Below, piece after piece: positions 41,370 to 49,784 of a DNA stretch of 64,000 nucleotides. The position numbers were made by a program, and so were the translations under genes. The notes below the pieces were generated by a model, which searched no databases, was not told the DNA's origin, and saw only the letters and a list, made by a program, of their open reading frames with translations. The stretch is from contig MFRW01000005.1 in the NCBI GenBank assembly GCA_001786575.1, positions 1 through 64,000 of the forward strand, read 5' to 3'. This stretch comes from Candidatus Moranbacteria bacterium RIFCSPHIGHO2_01_FULL_55_24. Its GTDB lineage: Bacteria > Patescibacteria > Paceibacteria > Moranbacterales > UBA1568. Position 1 is the stretch's first letter. Every line of letters begins with the position of its first letter.

Positions 41370-42866
41370 TTACTCTACCCAGTGCCGTTTCCGGATAGCC
41401 TGGTCTTCCGCTTCCCGCTTTTCCTCGATCTTCTCTTGCGCGAGCGCGCGGAGCTCGCCTATGTCGCTTGCGGCGAGTGTCCGGGCGCGCCCGAGGAGAA
41501 TCTCGCGCGTATTCTTCTCTTTGTCATCGATCACTTCCGCGAGAAGCACATCGAGGATCGCGCCGATCTTCGGGCCGGCAGGGATACCGACCGTCTCTAT
41601 GAGATCCGTGCCTTTGATGGCGAGCATCTTCACCGAGAGCGGATCCCGGGAGACTTTCTCGATCATGTATTCCAAATGCCGGAGCTTGTACGGCTTGGCT
41701 TTCGGCACACCCGAACCCAAGCGGTCGCCGACGCGGACTGCCATGAGATCATCCATGTTTTCGAGCCCTACCCGTTTCACCAAACGCCGCACAGAGGCTT
41801 CGGTGACTTCGCCGACATTGTAATAGAAGAGATGATTATCCACAAGGAGGGAGGCCTTTTTCACGATCGCTTGCGGATATTTGAGACGCTCGAGGATTTT
41901 GGTCGTCATGCGCGCTCCGACATGGTCGTGGTTGTAGAAGGTGGAGCGGTAACCCTCACCGCGCTTGGTGCATGGCTTGGCGACGTCATGGAGGAGGGTC
42001 GCCAGGCGGACGGAAAGCTTCTGCGACGGGCAAGTTTGGAGGGCGCGCAGGTTGTGCTCCCAGACAGTATAGATATGATGCAGATTCTGGGTCACCCCGA
42101 TCCCTTCGCGAAGCTCGGGAATGATGTATTCCAAGAGACCCGAGTATTCCAGCATCTCGATGCCTTCTTTCGAGCTTGGGGAAAGGACGATCTTCGAGAA
42201 CTCATCGCGGATGCGTTCCTGCGAGATGTGGGCCAGATTGCCCGAAAGTTTTTTGATAGCCAGAAGCGTTCCTTCCTCGATGCGCCAGTTTTTCCCGTCA
42301 TCTTTTTCTTGCGGGTCGCGGAGCTCCGCGAAGAGGCGCACGGCGCGCATGAGGCGCAGAGCGTCTTCGCCGAAGCGTTCTTCCGGAACGCCTACCGTCC
42401 GGATGATCTTTTTTTCCAGATCCTCTTGGCCGTGGAATGGATCGATGAGCTGTTCTTTGTCTTCCTTTTTCCCATACGCCAGCGCATTGACAGTGAAGTC
42501 CCGTCGCGCCAGATCTTCCTCGAGCGACGCGGTGAAGCGGACTTCATCGGGGCGGCGCTTGTCCTCATAACCGGATTCTACCCGGTAGGTAGTGACTTCG
42601 ATGATGTCGTGTTCGTGCTTCGGAGGAGTGGTCTTCAGGAAGCGGGGGACTTTGACGCCGACCGTCCCGAAGCGGTTCTCATAGACGCTTCCCGGAAAGA
42701 CTGCCAGGATCTCTTCGGGAGTGGCGTTGGTCGTGATGTCCCAATCTTTCGGCACGCGTTCGAGGAGCAGGTCACGGACGCAGCCCCCGACGATGAATGC
42801 TTCGAAACCGGCTTGTTCCAAAGCCGTCATGGTTTCTCGGACTGGGGTAGGTATATGTATCTTCAT
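41370..42866 (-). CDS. cca: CCA-adding tRNA nucleotidyltransferase with HD domain
   Basis: 498 residues. It adds CCA to tRNA 3' ends, needed here because none of the tRNA genes seen encodes it. The head has GGCVRDLLLERVPKDWDITTNA with the catalytic DxD, then RRDFTVNALAYG and the RNA-binding segment FGEDALRLMRAVRLFAEL. A central HD domain (LRLATLLHDVAKP) suggests an added phosphohydrolase or repair activity, as in the HD-containing bacterial enzymes. It lies directly upstream of tRNA-Pro and downstream of infB. Confidence 0.96.
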   Translation of the reverse strand: MKIHIPTPVRETMTALEQAGFEAFIVGGCVRDLLLERVPKDWDITTNATPEEILAVFPGSVYENRFGTVGVKVPRFLKTTPPKHEHDIIEVTTYRVESGYEDKRRPDEVRFTASLEEDLARRDFTVNALAYGKKEDKEQLIDPFHGQEDLEKKIIRTVGVPEERFGEDALRLMRAVRLFAELRDPQEKDDGKNWRIEEGTLLAIKKLSGNLAHISQERIRDEFSKIVLSPSSKEGIEMLEYSGLLEYIIPELREGIGVTQNLHHIYTVWEHNLRALQTCPSQKLSVRLATLLHDVAKPCTKRGEGYRSTFYNHDHVGARMTTKILERLKYPQAIVKKASLLVDNHLFYYNVGEVTEASVRRLVKRVGLENMDDLMAVRVGDRLGSGVPKAKPYKLRHLEYMIEKVSRDPLSVKMLAIKGTDLIETVGIPAGPKIGAILDVLLAEVIDDKEKNTREILLGRARTLAASDIGELRALAQEKIEEKREAEDQAIRKRHWVE

Positions 42867-42932
42867 GGAGATAAGGAGAGCATCTGAAGCGCAGGCTTTT
42901 CAGAATACTCGGAAAGTTGAGAAGTCTCTGGT

Positions 42933-44705
42933 CTACAAGCTGCGTTTTTTCTCTTCTTCTTTGTAGGCAACGAGCGTGTCTCCGACTTGGATCTTGACGG
43001 ATCCTTCGAAGACGACACCGCATTCATTCCCTTGGCCGACCTCGTCCGCATTCTGCTTGTTCTGCTGGAGATTCGTCATGCGGCCGCTTCCGACGGATTC
43101 GCCGTCACGGAGCACTTCGATGAGCGATCCGCGCAGGAGCTTGCCTTCGCTGACGCGTCCGCCGACGATCATGTCGCGCTTGCCGGTCTTGAAAATCGCC
43201 ATGACCGAGAGGCGGCCGGAATCGGTGCGGACGATTTCCGGCGGCAGGAGGGAAGCCATCTTCTCTTTCACGGCCTCGACCAGCTTGTAGATGATGTTGT
43301 AGGTTTCGATCATAACACCGCTGTTTTCGGCCAGACGCTTCGCGACGGAGGTGGGTTCGGCATTGAATCCGAGGATCAGCGCGTCGCCGCTTTCTGCCAT
43401 CCTCACGTCGGACTCGGTGATATTACCGACCCCGGAAGAGATGATCTGGAGATTCACCTCGGAGGATTCGATAGAGCCGAGGATCTGTTCGATAGCCTCG
43501 AGCGACCCCTGGACGTCAGCCTTGAGGACGACAGCGAGCTTCTTGATCTCCTCTTCTCCCTCGCCTTGGATCTTGGAAGTTTTGCTCTTGGCAGTATCTT
43601 TCAGGAGCGCTTCCTTGGATTTGAGCCGGGCCAAGCCTTTGCCACCGACGACTTGGACGACATCATTCACCTGGGGAGCCGTATTGAAACCGTAGACCGT
43701 CGTCGGCGCGGAAGGACCAGCGCTTTCCAGATTGCGGCCAGCGAAATCCTCGATGCGGCGGATGCGCCCGAAGGCGGCTCCGGAGACCACATCTTGGCCG
43801 ACTTTGAGCATTCCGGTGCGCACGAGAACGGTTGCGACCGGACCCTTCTGGGGGTCGAGATGGGATTCGAGAACGACGGAGAGCCCATCCCGTTTCTGAT
43901 CGGCCCGGAAATCCTCGACTTCGGCTACCAGGAGGATGTTATCGAGAAGGGTGTCGATATTGATATTGTTCTTAGCGCTGATTTCCGTGCACATAGTGTC
44001 ACCGCCCCATTCTTCGAAGAGGATGCCGTGCTCCGCCAATTCCTGCTTGACGCGCTCCGGCTTGGCATCGGGCTTGTCGATCTTGTTTATCGCCACGATT
44101 ACCGGGAGCTTGCGCTCTTTCAGGTAGGCGATCACTTCCTTGGTCTGGGGGCGGACGCCATCGTCTGCCGCTACGACGAGGATGGCGATATCGGCGATCG
44201 AAAGACCGCGCTTCCGCATCGCAGCGAAGGCTTCATGGCCGGGAGTATCCACGAAGGTGATCAGCTGCTTGTGCTTCTTCACTTGGTAAGCGCTGATGTG
44301 CTGGGTGATGCCGCCTGCTTCGCCGGAAGCGACGCTCGCTTTGCGGATGGTATCGAGAAGCGTTGTCTTGCCGTGGTCGACGTGACCGAGGATAGTGACG
44401 ACCGGCGGGCGGGGAGAAAGATTCTTGCCGGAAGTCTTCTCTTCGGCGAGGATCTTGTTGAGCCCTTCGAGGGTGAGCGCTCCTTCACCGGACTCCTCGA
44501 CGCTTTCCTGCGTCTCGAAGCCGAGGTCTGCCGCGATGACGCTCGCTGTCTCGAAATCGATCTCCTCATTGATCGTCGCCAGGATACCGTTCTTCATGAG
44601 TTCGGTGATAAGCGCCGGCACCGGCACGCCCAAAAGCTCCGCGAGTTTCTTGACGGTCACGGAAGATGGGAGCTGGACGATTTTCGGAGCGGTTTCATTT
44701 GTCAT
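42933..44705 (-). CDS. infB: translation initiation factor IF-2, compact form
   Basis: 590 residues from the ATG at 44705. IF-2 is the GTPase that brings initiator tRNA to the 30S subunit. A short N-terminal IF2_N domain (VTVKKLAELLGVPVPALITEL) leads directly to the G domain: GHVDHGKTT (G1), GGITQHISAY (G2), DTPGHEAF (G3), NKID (G4). Domains II-IV follow (GxVESGRMT-like SVGSGRMTNLQQNK near the end). It lacks the long N-terminal extension of E. coli IF-2 and resembles the short forms. Upstream in-frame codons run into the DUF4446 gene and are not used. Confidence 0.97.
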   Translation of the reverse strand: MTNETAPKIVQLPSSVTVKKLAELLGVPVPALITELMKNGILATINEEIDFETASVIAADLGFETQESVEESGEGALTLEGLNKILAEEKTSGKNLSPRPPVVTILGHVDHGKTTLLDTIRKASVASGEAGGITQHISAYQVKKHKQLITFVDTPGHEAFAAMRKRGLSIADIAILVVAADDGVRPQTKEVIAYLKERKLPVIVAINKIDKPDAKPERVKQELAEHGILFEEWGGDTMCTEISAKNNINIDTLLDNILLVAEVEDFRADQKRDGLSVVLESHLDPQKGPVATVLVRTGMLKVGQDVVSGAAFGRIRRIEDFAGRNLESAGPSAPTTVYGFNTAPQVNDVVQVVGGKGLARLKSKEALLKDTAKSKTSKIQGEGEEEIKKLAVVLKADVQGSLEAIEQILGSIESSEVNLQIISSGVGNITESDVRMAESGDALILGFNAEPTSVAKRLAENSGVMIETYNIIYKLVEAVKEKMASLLPPEIVRTDSGRLSVMAIFKTGKRDMIVGGRVSEGKLLRGSLIEVLRDGESVGSGRMTNLQQNKQNADEVGQGNECGVVFEGSVKIQVGDTLVAYKEEEKKRSL

Positions 44706-44743
44706 AGCGGAAGTTTTCTTAGGAAATAATATGAGAAGAGAGG

Positions 44744-45259
44744 CTAAACGGTAGTTGATTTTCCGCTGATCGCTTGGGAGATGGCGGTCTTTTCCTCTTC
44801 GGTGAAGGGAAAACCGTCGGCATTTCCGTTTACGACAGGCTTGGCATAGACACGGGTGCCTTCGCGGGTATGGAGCGAGGAGATGACGAGGCCGCAATTC
44901 CGGCCATCCAGGAGGGCGACCGAAAAGCTCTGATTGCCGCCGACTTCCTTGAAAGGGTTGAAACGGAGCACGCTGGTCTTGTGGACGCTCTTCATGCCCA
45001 ATTCCCGGAGACGGTTCGAAATCTCGAAAAGCTCTTGGATTTCCTGGTCAAGCGTTTTGGTTTCCTCGAGCTGTTCCAGAAGCACTTTTTCGAGGTCGCG
45101 GGCTTCTTTCCCGGAAAAGAAAACCTGAAGCTTCTTGGCAGTACGTCTCTGCCGTACCCAGACGGTAACGAGACCGGCCAATATAAGCATTTCCCCGGCG
45201 AAAAGGCCGATGAGAGTATAGAGTGCTGCGGGAGAAAGCTCTTGGAAAAATCCGAACAT
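44744..45259 (-). CDS. DUF4446 membrane-anchored protein
   Basis: 171 residues from the ATG at 45259. One membrane segment (about 12-34) is followed by a coiled coil (ARDLEKVLLEQLEETKTLDQEI). The DUF4446 signature comes next: VLRFNPFKEVGGNQSFSVALLD, GLVISSLHTREGTRVYAKPV and FTEEEKTAISQA. The family is widespread in Gram-positives and CPR, often near chromosome partitioning or replication genes, and has no known function. It lies 38 bases upstream of infB in the same direction. Confidence 0.85.
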   Translation of the reverse strand: MFGFFQELSPAALYTLIGLFAGEMLILAGLVTVWVRQRRTAKKLQVFFSGKEARDLEKVLLEQLEETKTLDQEIQELFEISNRLRELGMKSVHKTSVLRFNPFKEVGGNQSFSVALLDGRNCGLVISSLHTREGTRVYAKPVVNGNADGFPFTEEEKTAISQAISGKSTTV

Positions 45260-45349
45260 AAGAAAAAGGCGTCTTGTTCGAAACGGTATCACGGATTTTC
45301 TCTTTTGTAAAGCCTTTTAAAAGCGAAAAAAAGCCAAGGCAAGGGATTT

Positions 45350-45613
45350 TTATCGGGCCGTCCAGAGCGCTTGCGGGTGAGCTACCAGGTCTTCTGGGGT
45401 GAAAGGGCGGACGAACTGGAAGCGCGGGCCGGAATAGCCTGCTTCGGGGATGTCCACCTGCTCTTCGAAGACTTCCCGCTTGCGGGCCCAGAGGGTGTAG
45501 TCGTCGTAGAGCGCCTGGTAGATGACCATGTCTTCGAGGTTTTCCTCATACTTGGCGATTCCGATTACCAGATACTCGCGGCCTTTGTAGTGCCTGTAGA
45601 TGCCTAGCTGCAT
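45350..45613 (-). CDS. DUF1653 family small protein
   Basis: 87 residues from the ATG at 45613; upstream in-frame codons run through tRNA-Ser. GIYRHYKGREYLVIGIAKYEENLEDMVIYQALYDDYTLWARKREVF is the DUF1653 pattern (a small SH3-like barrel of unknown function). The C-terminus adds GPRFQFVRPFT, also typical. It lies 24 bases after tRNA-Ser in the same direction. Confidence 0.85.
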   Translation of the reverse strand: MQLGIYRHYKGREYLVIGIAKYEENLEDMVIYQALYDDYTLWARKREVFEEQVDIPEAGYSGPRFQFVRPFTPEDLVAHPQALWTAR

Positions 45614-45637
45614 AGGTTTTTGTTTATGAAAATAATG

Positions 45638-45724
45638 AGGAGAGGGAGGGATTCGAACCCTCGGTACCCTTGCAGGTACAACAGTTTTCGAGACTGTCCT
45701 ATTCGACCACTCTAGCACCTCTCC
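45638..45724 (-). tRNA. tRNA-Ser(CGA)
   Basis: 87-base class II tRNA on the minus strand: acceptor GGAGAGG/CCTCTCC, anticodon stem ACAGT/ACTGT with loop CTCGAAA (anticodon CGA), long variable arm (GTACC...GGTAC), T loop TTCGAAT. The discriminator reads T, where bacterial tRNA-Ser usually has G. No encoded CCA. Confidence 0.93.
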
Positions 45725-45846
45725 TGGTTCCGGTTTTCTTATCTCTCCACTCTTTGTACAAGAAAGCGTCTGGCGAGGCAAGGGAGAGGCTTTGTTGTTC
45801 GCTTTTTTCGTTGTACAATAAAAGGCGAAATACCAACAAGAAAAAT

Positions 45847-46395
45847 ATGGCTGCGCCCCTTGCTTTGACGTTTGTCGACCCATCCCATGTCCTGCGTGAT
45901 CTGCCCGTAGCGGCAGGGCAGAAAGTCGCCGATTTCGGCTGCGGCTCGGGTTATTTTTCCCTAGAATTCGCCAAGCGTGTCGGTGCGGACGGGAGCGTCC
46001 ACGCCTTCGATGTGCTGCCTTCCGCCCTCGAGGCGGTCGCGAGCCGCGCGAAAACGATGGGAATCCAAAATATCACGACCAAGCGCGTGAACCTGGAGAA
46101 CGCCGATGGTTCCACGCTCCTCGCAGAAAGCGTCGACTGGGTAGTGATCAAGGACATGCTTTTCCAGAATCAGAAGAAAGAAGCCATCCTCCACGAAGCG
46201 GCCCGCGTACTGCGGCCCGGAGGCTACATGCTCATCATGGAGTGGAGCCCGGAAGAATCGCTTGTCGGACCGGGGAGAGAACTGCGCATCGCTCCGGAGA
46301 AGCTGCAGTCCATGACGGAAGCCGCCGGATTTTCCTTGGAGAAGGAAATCCCGGTTGGAGGATTCCACTACGCTTTTTTAGTGAAGAAAAAATAG
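45847..46395 (+). CDS. class I SAM-dependent methyltransferase
   Basis: 182 residues from the ATG at 45847. VADFGCGSGYFSLEFAKRVG is motif I, HAFDVLPSALE the acidic loop binding the SAM ribose, and LRPGGYMLIMEWSP the post-motif region. The whole is like UbiE/Methyltransf_11 proteins. The substrate cannot be told. A TACAAT (near 45815-45820) could be the -10. It is followed after four bases by the solute-binding lipoprotein, so co-transcription is likely, without a clear functional link. Confidence 0.88.
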   Translation: MAAPLALTFVDPSHVLRDLPVAAGQKVADFGCGSGYFSLEFAKRVGADGSVHAFDVLPSALEAVASRAKTMGIQNITTKRVNLENADGSTLLAESVDWVVIKDMLFQNQKKEAILHEAARVLRPGGYMLIMEWSPEESLVGPGRELRIAPEKLQSMTEAAGFSLEKEIPVGGFHYAFLVKKK

Positions 46396-46399
46396 GCTT

Positions 46400-47797
46400 A
46401 TGAAGCGCTGGCAGAAAAGCATCATGCTCGGAATGGGGATATGCGGGATCGCGCTCCTTTCAGGCTGCGGATTCAAGACGACTGCACCCGAGAGCTATAG
46501 CGTGGATCTGGAAGTCTGGGGAGTTTTCGACGACAGTGATGCCTACACGGAAATCTTCAACGAGTACCAGAAGCTCAATCCGTACGTGAAGAATATCCGC
46601 TACCGCAAGCTGCCGGTAGAGACGTATAAGGAGGATCTCCTGAACGCTTTGGCGGCGAACAAGGGGCCGGATATCTTCATGATCCGCAATGTCTGGCGGA
46701 CGTCGTTCGAGGACAAGCTTTCCCCGGCACCGGAAAGTTTCGCGGAACGGAGCTTCCGGGACGCGTTTGTCGATGTAGCCGCCGCCGACTTTATCGGGGA
46801 CGACAAGAAGATCTATGCCGTGCCGCTCTCGGTGGATTCTCTCGCGCTCTACTACAACAAAGACCTCTTCAACGCGGCCGGCATCGCTGCGCCGCCGACG
46901 ACCTGGGAAGAGCTTGCTGCCGATGCGGAGAAACTGAATAGCCTCGATGAATACGGCAATTTCCGCCAGTCGGGCGTCGCGCTCGGGACAGCCCGGAATA
47001 TCAACCGCTCGACTGACATCCTTTCGGCTATGATGTTCCAGCTCGGAGCGAATCTGGGTCAGGAAAACGCTTCCGGCCAAGTGAACCTTAATGACGAAGC
47101 AAGCAGCAAAGCGACGGAATTCTATACCCAATTCGCGCGTATCGGTTCCCCATCCTATTCTTGGAATCCGCGCCAGCATTACTCGATCGATGCTTTCTAC
47201 GAGGGCACCCTCGGCATGATGATCAACTATTCCTGGCAGTACCCGACGATCAAGCAGAAGAACGCCAAGCTAAACATCGGCGTGGCACCCCTGCCCCAGT
47301 TCATCGGCGGGAAGACCAGCAATTATGCCAATTATTGGGGCTACGGAGTTTCCAAAAACAAAGAGTATACTGCGCCAGTGGGGCAGCAAGCGACGGTTGA
47401 TCCGGCCAAGCAGAATGAGCTTCGCATCCATGAATCCTGGCAGCTTCTCCGCTTCATGGCGTACCCGCACCCCGAAAAGACGATTACGCTCGTAAACGGG
47501 GCTGAAGGCACTTCCAAAGACTTTCCGCTCGCGTTCGATCCGGCGGAGAAGTATCTGGAGAAAACAAGGAAGCCGGCCGCCCGTCGCGACCTCATAGAGA
47601 AACAGAAGAACGATGTGGTGCTCTCGCCTTTCGCTCTGGGGAATCTCATCGCGAAGAACTGGGAACAGAGCAATCCGGAAGCGATCGAGACAATCCTCGC
47701 GGATATGATAGAGAGTTTCGTCAGCGGAGAAAAGAGTATTTTCGACGCATTGAGCACTGCCACGAACCGGATCAACGTGCTTTCGAACAAGCGCTGA
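46400..47797 (+). CDS. extracellular solute-binding lipoprotein (sugar-type)
   Basis: 465 residues. A type II signal peptide ends in the lipobox LLSGC (Cys23). The body (VDLEVWGVFDDSDAYTEIFNEYQKLNP, PDIFMIRNVW, YAVPLSVDSLALYYNKDLFNAAGIAAPPTTWEEL, MMFQLGANL, GTLGMMINYSWQYP) follows the family 1 ABC solute-binding proteins for oligosaccharides. It should bind a ligand outside the membrane for an ABC permease. No permease or ATPase gene is adjacent or elsewhere in the window. It is a probable substrate of LspA (18160). Confidence 0.9.
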   Translation: MKRWQKSIMLGMGICGIALLSGCGFKTTAPESYSVDLEVWGVFDDSDAYTEIFNEYQKLNPYVKNIRYRKLPVETYKEDLLNALAANKGPDIFMIRNVWRTSFEDKLSPAPESFAERSFRDAFVDVAAADFIGDDKKIYAVPLSVDSLALYYNKDLFNAAGIAAPPTTWEELAADAEKLNSLDEYGNFRQSGVALGTARNINRSTDILSAMMFQLGANLGQENASGQVNLNDEASSKATEFYTQFARIGSPSYSWNPRQHYSIDAFYEGTLGMMINYSWQYPTIKQKNAKLNIGVAPLPQFIGGKTSNYANYWGYGVSKNKEYTAPVGQQATVDPAKQNELRIHESWQLLRFMAYPHPEKTITLVNGAEGTSKDFPLAFDPAEKYLEKTRKPAARRDLIEKQKNDVVLSPFALGNLIAKNWEQSNPEAIETILADMIESFVSGEKSIFDALSTATNRINVLSNKR

Positions 47798-47799
47798 TA

Positions 47800-47864
47800 T
47801 TGACAGAAGGCTTTTTTCCCTGTAGAATTCAGTCAATAAGAAAAGGCGTGCACGCGCCTTTTTT
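47800..47864 (+). promoter_or_regulatory. typA promoter followed by an early hairpin
   Basis: TTGACA (47800-47805), 17-base spacer, TAGAAT (47823-47828). A hairpin AAAAGGCG/CGCCTTTTTT (47841-47864) starts within about ten bases of the expected transcript start and ends in T's. It could end the preceding transcript or attenuate typA. Confidence 0.65.
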
Positions 47865-47898
47865 CAGTGTTACAGCCTTTTTATCCCTCTCCATAACT

Positions 47899-49686
47899 AT
47901 GCAGATCAGAAACATCGCTATCATCGCGCACGTTGACCACGGCAAGACCACCTTGACGGATGCTTTGATGCGCCAGACAGGCATGGTGACCGCTGAAGGG
48001 GTCTCTATGGACTCGAACCAGCTGGAGCGCGAGCGCGGCATCACCATCTATGCCAAAAACGCCGCTCTCTTCTACAAGGACACGAAGATCAATATCGTGG
48101 ATACTCCGGGCCATGCCGATTTCGGCTCCGAAGTGGAACGGGTGCTCCGCTCTATCGACAGCGTCGTGCTCGTCGTGGATGCCCAGGAAGGACCGATGCC
48201 GCAGACGCGTTTCGTCCTGAAGAAGTCCCTCGAGCTGGGGCTGAAGCCGATCGTGGTCTTGAACAAGATCGACAAGCCGGCCGCCCGGCCGAAAGAAGTC
48301 GCAGAGATGGTGTACGAACTCTTCTTGGATCTCGGCGCGAACGATGAGCAGCTGGATTTCAAAATCGTCTATGCGATCGCACGCGAGGGCGTGGCGAGCC
48401 TCTCTCTCGAAACCAAGGGTGAGAACCTCTTCCCGCTTCTCGACACGCTGCTTGAAGTGGTGCCTCCGGCCGAACAGGCCGTAGACAAGCCGCTTTCCGC
48501 ACAGCCCTTCAACCTGGGCTATGACAACTTCGTCGGACGTCTGGCGGTTGCCCGCGTCTACGAAGGCAAGGTTTCCGTGAATGATTCCGTGCTCGTACGG
48601 AACGTTTCCGGAAAGAGCGAATCAGGCAGGATCGTAAAGCTGTTCACCTTCCGCGGACAGGAACGCGTCGAGACGAATCAGGTGGAGGCAGGGGATATCG
48701 TCATGATCGCCGGACTGCCGAATATCGAGATTGGCGATACTATCTGCGTGAATTCCGACCAGGAGCTTCTGCCCGCTATCGCGATCGACGAGCCGACTAT
48801 CTCGCTCAACTTCTTCGTGAACGATTCTCCGTTCGCCGGACGCGAAGGAAAATTCGTGACGAACAAGCAGATCCGCGAACGTTTGGAGAAAGAATTGGAA
48901 GTGAACGTGGGACTCCGTATCGACTTCGGCGATGCCTCCTACAAGGTCTATGGCCGCGGCGAACTGCACGTAGCAATCCTTCTGGAGAACATGCGCCGCG
49001 AAGGCTATGAGGTCCAGGTATCCCAGCCGCAGGTGATCATCAAGGAAGTGGACGGCCAGAAAGTCGAGCCGTTCGAAGAAGTGACCGTCGAGTGTCCGCA
49101 GGAGGCCTCGGGAACCGTCATCGAGAAGCTCGGCAAGCGCAAGGGCATCATGACCGATATGCGCGAAGGGAGTGGAGGCTATACCCGCATGCTCTTCGAT
49201 GTTCCGACTCGCGGGCTTTTGGGCTACCGCGGCGAGTTCATGATCGATACCCGCGGCGAGGGCACCCTCTATACCCGGGTGCTCGGTTTCCGTCCGCATG
49301 CCGGAGAAATCAAGAAACGCGATGAGGGATCGATGATCTCTATGGTTACCGGCAAAACCGCAGCCTTCGCACTGTACAATCTGCAAGACCGCGGGGTTCT
49401 GTATGTAGGTGCCGCCGTAGAGGTCTACGAAGGCATGGTTATCGGCAATGTCACCAAGGGGTCTGACATGGCAGTAAACCCGATCAAGGGGAAGCAGCTG
49501 ACCAACATGCGTTCTTCCGGCACTGATGATGCGATCAAGCTCATCCCAGCCTGGGAGCTTTCTATCGAGCGGGGATTGGAAACCATAGCGGAGGATGAAT
49601 ACCTCGAAGTCACGCCGGAAAGCGTCCGCCTCCGCAAGCAGTTTTTGAAAGAGACTGATCGGACAAAAGCCGGCCGCAAGAAGTAA
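47899..49686 (+). CDS. typA: translational GTPase TypA/BipA
   Basis: 595 residues from the ATG at 47899; codons before it lie in the promoter-hairpin region. BipA is a ribosome-binding GTPase involved in 50S assembly and stress growth. IAIIAHVDHGKTTLTDALMRQTG (G1), RERGITIYAKNAA (G2), DTPGHADFGSEVERVL (G3), NKIDKPAARP (G4), the elongation-factor domains, and the BipA C-terminal region (TRGLLGYRGEFM, GMVIGN) are all present. It carries its own promoter and a strong terminator. Confidence 0.97.
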   Translation: MQIRNIAIIAHVDHGKTTLTDALMRQTGMVTAEGVSMDSNQLERERGITIYAKNAALFYKDTKINIVDTPGHADFGSEVERVLRSIDSVVLVVDAQEGPMPQTRFVLKKSLELGLKPIVVLNKIDKPAARPKEVAEMVYELFLDLGANDEQLDFKIVYAIAREGVASLSLETKGENLFPLLDTLLEVVPPAEQAVDKPLSAQPFNLGYDNFVGRLAVARVYEGKVSVNDSVLVRNVSGKSESGRIVKLFTFRGQERVETNQVEAGDIVMIAGLPNIEIGDTICVNSDQELLPAIAIDEPTISLNFFVNDSPFAGREGKFVTNKQIRERLEKELEVNVGLRIDFGDASYKVYGRGELHVAILLENMRREGYEVQVSQPQVIIKEVDGQKVEPFEEVTVECPQEASGTVIEKLGKRKGIMTDMREGSGGYTRMLFDVPTRGLLGYRGEFMIDTRGEGTLYTRVLGFRPHAGEIKKRDEGSMISMVTGKTAAFALYNLQDRGVLYVGAAVEVYEGMVIGNVTKGSDMAVNPIKGKQLTNMRSSGTDDAIKLIPAWELSIERGLETIAEDEYLEVTPESVRLRKQFLKETDRTKAGRKK

Positions 49687-49707
49687 CGTTCGCGATCGAT
49701 ATAGCTC

Positions 49708-49739
49708 GGGCCAGGAGGAGACTCCTGGCCCTCTTTTTT
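49708..49739 (+). terminator. typA terminator
   Basis: GGGCCAGGAG-gaga-CTCCTGGCCC followed by TCTTTTTT. Confidence 0.93.
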
Positions 49740-49751
49740 GCTGTTTTTCTG

Positions 49752-49760
49752 TGATACAAT
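49752..49760 (+). promoter_or_regulatory. extended -10 promoter of the pilin island
   Basis: TGATACAAT (TG-n-TACAAT), 25 bases before the ATG at 49785. No good -35 is seen. Confidence 0.5.
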
Positions 49761-49784
49761 AGAGAAAACAAAAACAGGCTCCAT

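Noticed and set aside
42987..44729. Open frame of 580 codons on the plus strand opposite infB
   Set aside because: Same situation: the minus-strand IF-2 is complete, and the plus-strand translation is acidic text without motifs.
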